21,751 bases of DNA from an uncultured Desulfovibrio sp. (lineage in GTDB: Bacteria > Desulfobacterota > Desulfovibrionia > Desulfovibrionales > Desulfovibrionaceae). This document shows, piece after piece, positions 21,150 to 21,751 of the stretch. Below the pieces are notes generated by a model. That model did not search any database, had not been told where the DNA came from, and worked only from the letters and a program-made list of their open reading frames with translations. The position numbers and the translations under genes were made by a program. Every line of letters starts with the position of its first letter. Within the stretch, counting starts at the first letter, position 1. Where the stretch lies: assembly GCF_949282365.1 (NCBI RefSeq), contig NZ_CASDOY010000032.1, positions 1 through 21,751 of the forward strand, in the 5' to 3' direction.

Positions 21150-21676
21150 AAGCAAAAAAGCTCATACTCACTAACCTGCCCTATGTGCTCATAGGCCTCG
21201 CCTGCACCAACTTGGGCGAGGCCTGGCGCATGGCCGAAGGCGGCGATGCCTCGGAGAAGATACTCGGGCTGTTCAGTGCTATTCCCTCTGCATTTGGGAA
21301 CCCGCTTCCGAGCTTCAACGCGCTGGATTTGCTCGTGGGCTTGACCTGCGGGCTGCTGCTGCGCTTTGCCGTGTACATGAAGGGCAAGAACGCGAAGAAG
21401 TACCGGCACAACATCGAGTACGGCGCGGCCCGCTTCGGCACCGCCGAGGACATCCGGCCATACATCGACCCTAAGTTCCAGAACAACATCATTCTCACGC
21501 AGACCGAGCGCCTGACGATGGATTCGAGGCCGAAGAACGCAAAGACCGCGAGAAATAAAAACGTCCTCATCGTCGGCGGCTCCGGCTCGGGCAAGACGAG
21601 GTTTTTCATCAAGCCCAATCTGATGCAGCTGCACAGCTCTTACGTCGTCACCGACCCCAATGGTAATTTACAATAA
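21146..21676 (+). CDS. VirD4/TcpA-type coupling protein, truncated
   Basis: The N-terminal 172 or so residues of a type IV coupling protein are present. They comprise two membrane segments (about 8-25 and 63-82), the conserved EYGAARFGTAEDI, and a Walker A motif, GGSGSGKT (about 149-156), followed by IKPNLMQLHSSYVVTDP. Homology ends near VVTDPNG (21663) and the frame stops four codons later, so Walker B and about 400 residues of the ATPase are missing. Intact members pump the relaxase-DNA complex to the conjugation channel. Overlap with pcfB shows an ICE origin. The fragment cannot be functional. Confidence 0.85.
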   Translation: MKAKKLILTNLPYVLIGLACTNLGEAWRMAEGGDASEKILGLFSAIPSAFGNPLPSFNALDLLVGLTCGLLLRFAVYMKGKNAKKYRHNIEYGAARFGTAEDIRPYIDPKFQNNIILTQTERLTMDSRPKNAKTARNKNVLIVGGSGSGKTRFFIKPNLMQLHSSYVVTDPNGNLQ

Positions 21677-21682
21677 GGATAA

Positions 21683-21698
21683 AGGGAGCGCGCACCCT
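21683..21698. repeat. Near-palindrome next to junction 2
   Basis: AGGGAGCGCGCACCCT is self-complementary except for one symmetric A/A mismatch. It lies 20 bases after the end of VirD4 homology and 22 bases before the next start codon. It could be part of a recombinase site, or chance. Confidence 0.25.
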
Positions 21699-21720
21699 CA
21701 AGAAAGGAGGTTACACCCCA

Positions 21721-21751
21721 TGAAGAAACAGCCGGACAAGGGAAAAATCAC
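21721..21751 (+). CDS. Start of a new gene, possibly a large serine recombinase
   Basis: An ATG with a strong AAAGGAGG 9 bases upstream begins MKKQPDKGKI and runs off the window. Large serine recombinases of Firmicutes elements often start with a short basic head ending in K-I-T followed by ALYxRLSRDD, and often lie at the very end of their element. The head fits, but the catalytic motif is outside the window, so this is a guess. Confidence 0.3.

Noticed and set aside
20878..21155. N-terminal 90 residues of the minus-strand frame ending at 20190
   Set aside because: This part is antisense to the pcfB fragment, and its composition differs from the native part; it is readthrough by chance across the junction.
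21660..21720. 5' end of a group II intron inserted in virD4
   Set aside because: No GTGCG-type 5' terminus follows the last VirD4 codons, and the downstream ATG with a strong ribosome binding site only 57 bases away does not fit an intron's long ribozyme region.

Overview
The window reads as the chromosome of a GC-rich Desulfovibrio-like bacterium (Desulfovibrionaceae; inferred from protein style and gene content, no 16S present), joined near its right edge to a short stretch of foreign DNA. Bases 1 to about 20,867 have uniform, strongly GC-rich codon use. From about 20,870 the codon use is visibly less GC-rich and the proteins are those of Firmicutes-type conjugative elements.

Layout of the chromosomal part. 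(1) 2-2363, plus strand: a tight four-gene run with an unrecognised partial gene, a split LysO-type lysine exporter (two overlapping genes) and a small HEAT-like protein. (2) 2676-4390, minus: glyceraldehyde-3-phosphate dehydrogenase and a stand-alone GAF-domain protein. (3) 4648-10258, minus: the complete rod-shape cluster mreB-mreC-mreD-mrdA(PBP2)-rodA, with an intrinsic terminator between mreB and mreC. (4) 10506-11444, plus: a TIGR01212/YhcC-type radical SAM protein. (5) 11773-14510, minus: a purine-type NCS2 permease followed by an NSS sodium:amino-acid symporter; the permease has a promoter, a long leader and a terminator inside that leader. (6) 14841-17158, minus: EpsC-type serine acetyltransferase, a 45-residue lipoprotein and a dihydropyrimidinase/dihydroorotase-like protein lacking most metal ligands, packed as one operon. 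(7) 17395-18324, plus, divergent from the acetyltransferase: a D-3-phosphoglycerate-dehydrogenase-type enzyme. Together (6) and (7) suggest a serine-to-cysteine theme. (8) 19123-20867, minus: a radical SAM/SPASM gene translationally coupled to an upstream gene that has lost its 5' end.

Right edge. The 5'-truncated gene abuts, head to head and with no element end visible, the C-terminal 90 codons of a PcfB/DUF3801 protein. This overlaps the start of a VirD4/TcpA-type coupling protein, which itself stops after its Walker A motif at a second breakpoint near 21,663. After that comes a strong ribosome binding site and 10 codons of a new gene, possibly a large serine recombinase. Two breakpoints inside genes within 800 bases mean either nested mobile-element debris or an assembly chimera; the sequence alone cannot decide.

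The most interesting observations are the metal-ligand-depleted amidohydrolase in the serine acetyltransferase operon, the attenuator-like leader of the purine permease, a recurrent 3' element (long perfect hairpin followed after one base by a CTC(T/C)CCCCATCCCC box) behind two convergent genes, three evenly spaced 20-bp boxes in an 800-bp intergenic region, and the double junction at the right edge. I saw no tRNA, rRNA, CRISPR array or complete insertion sequence.
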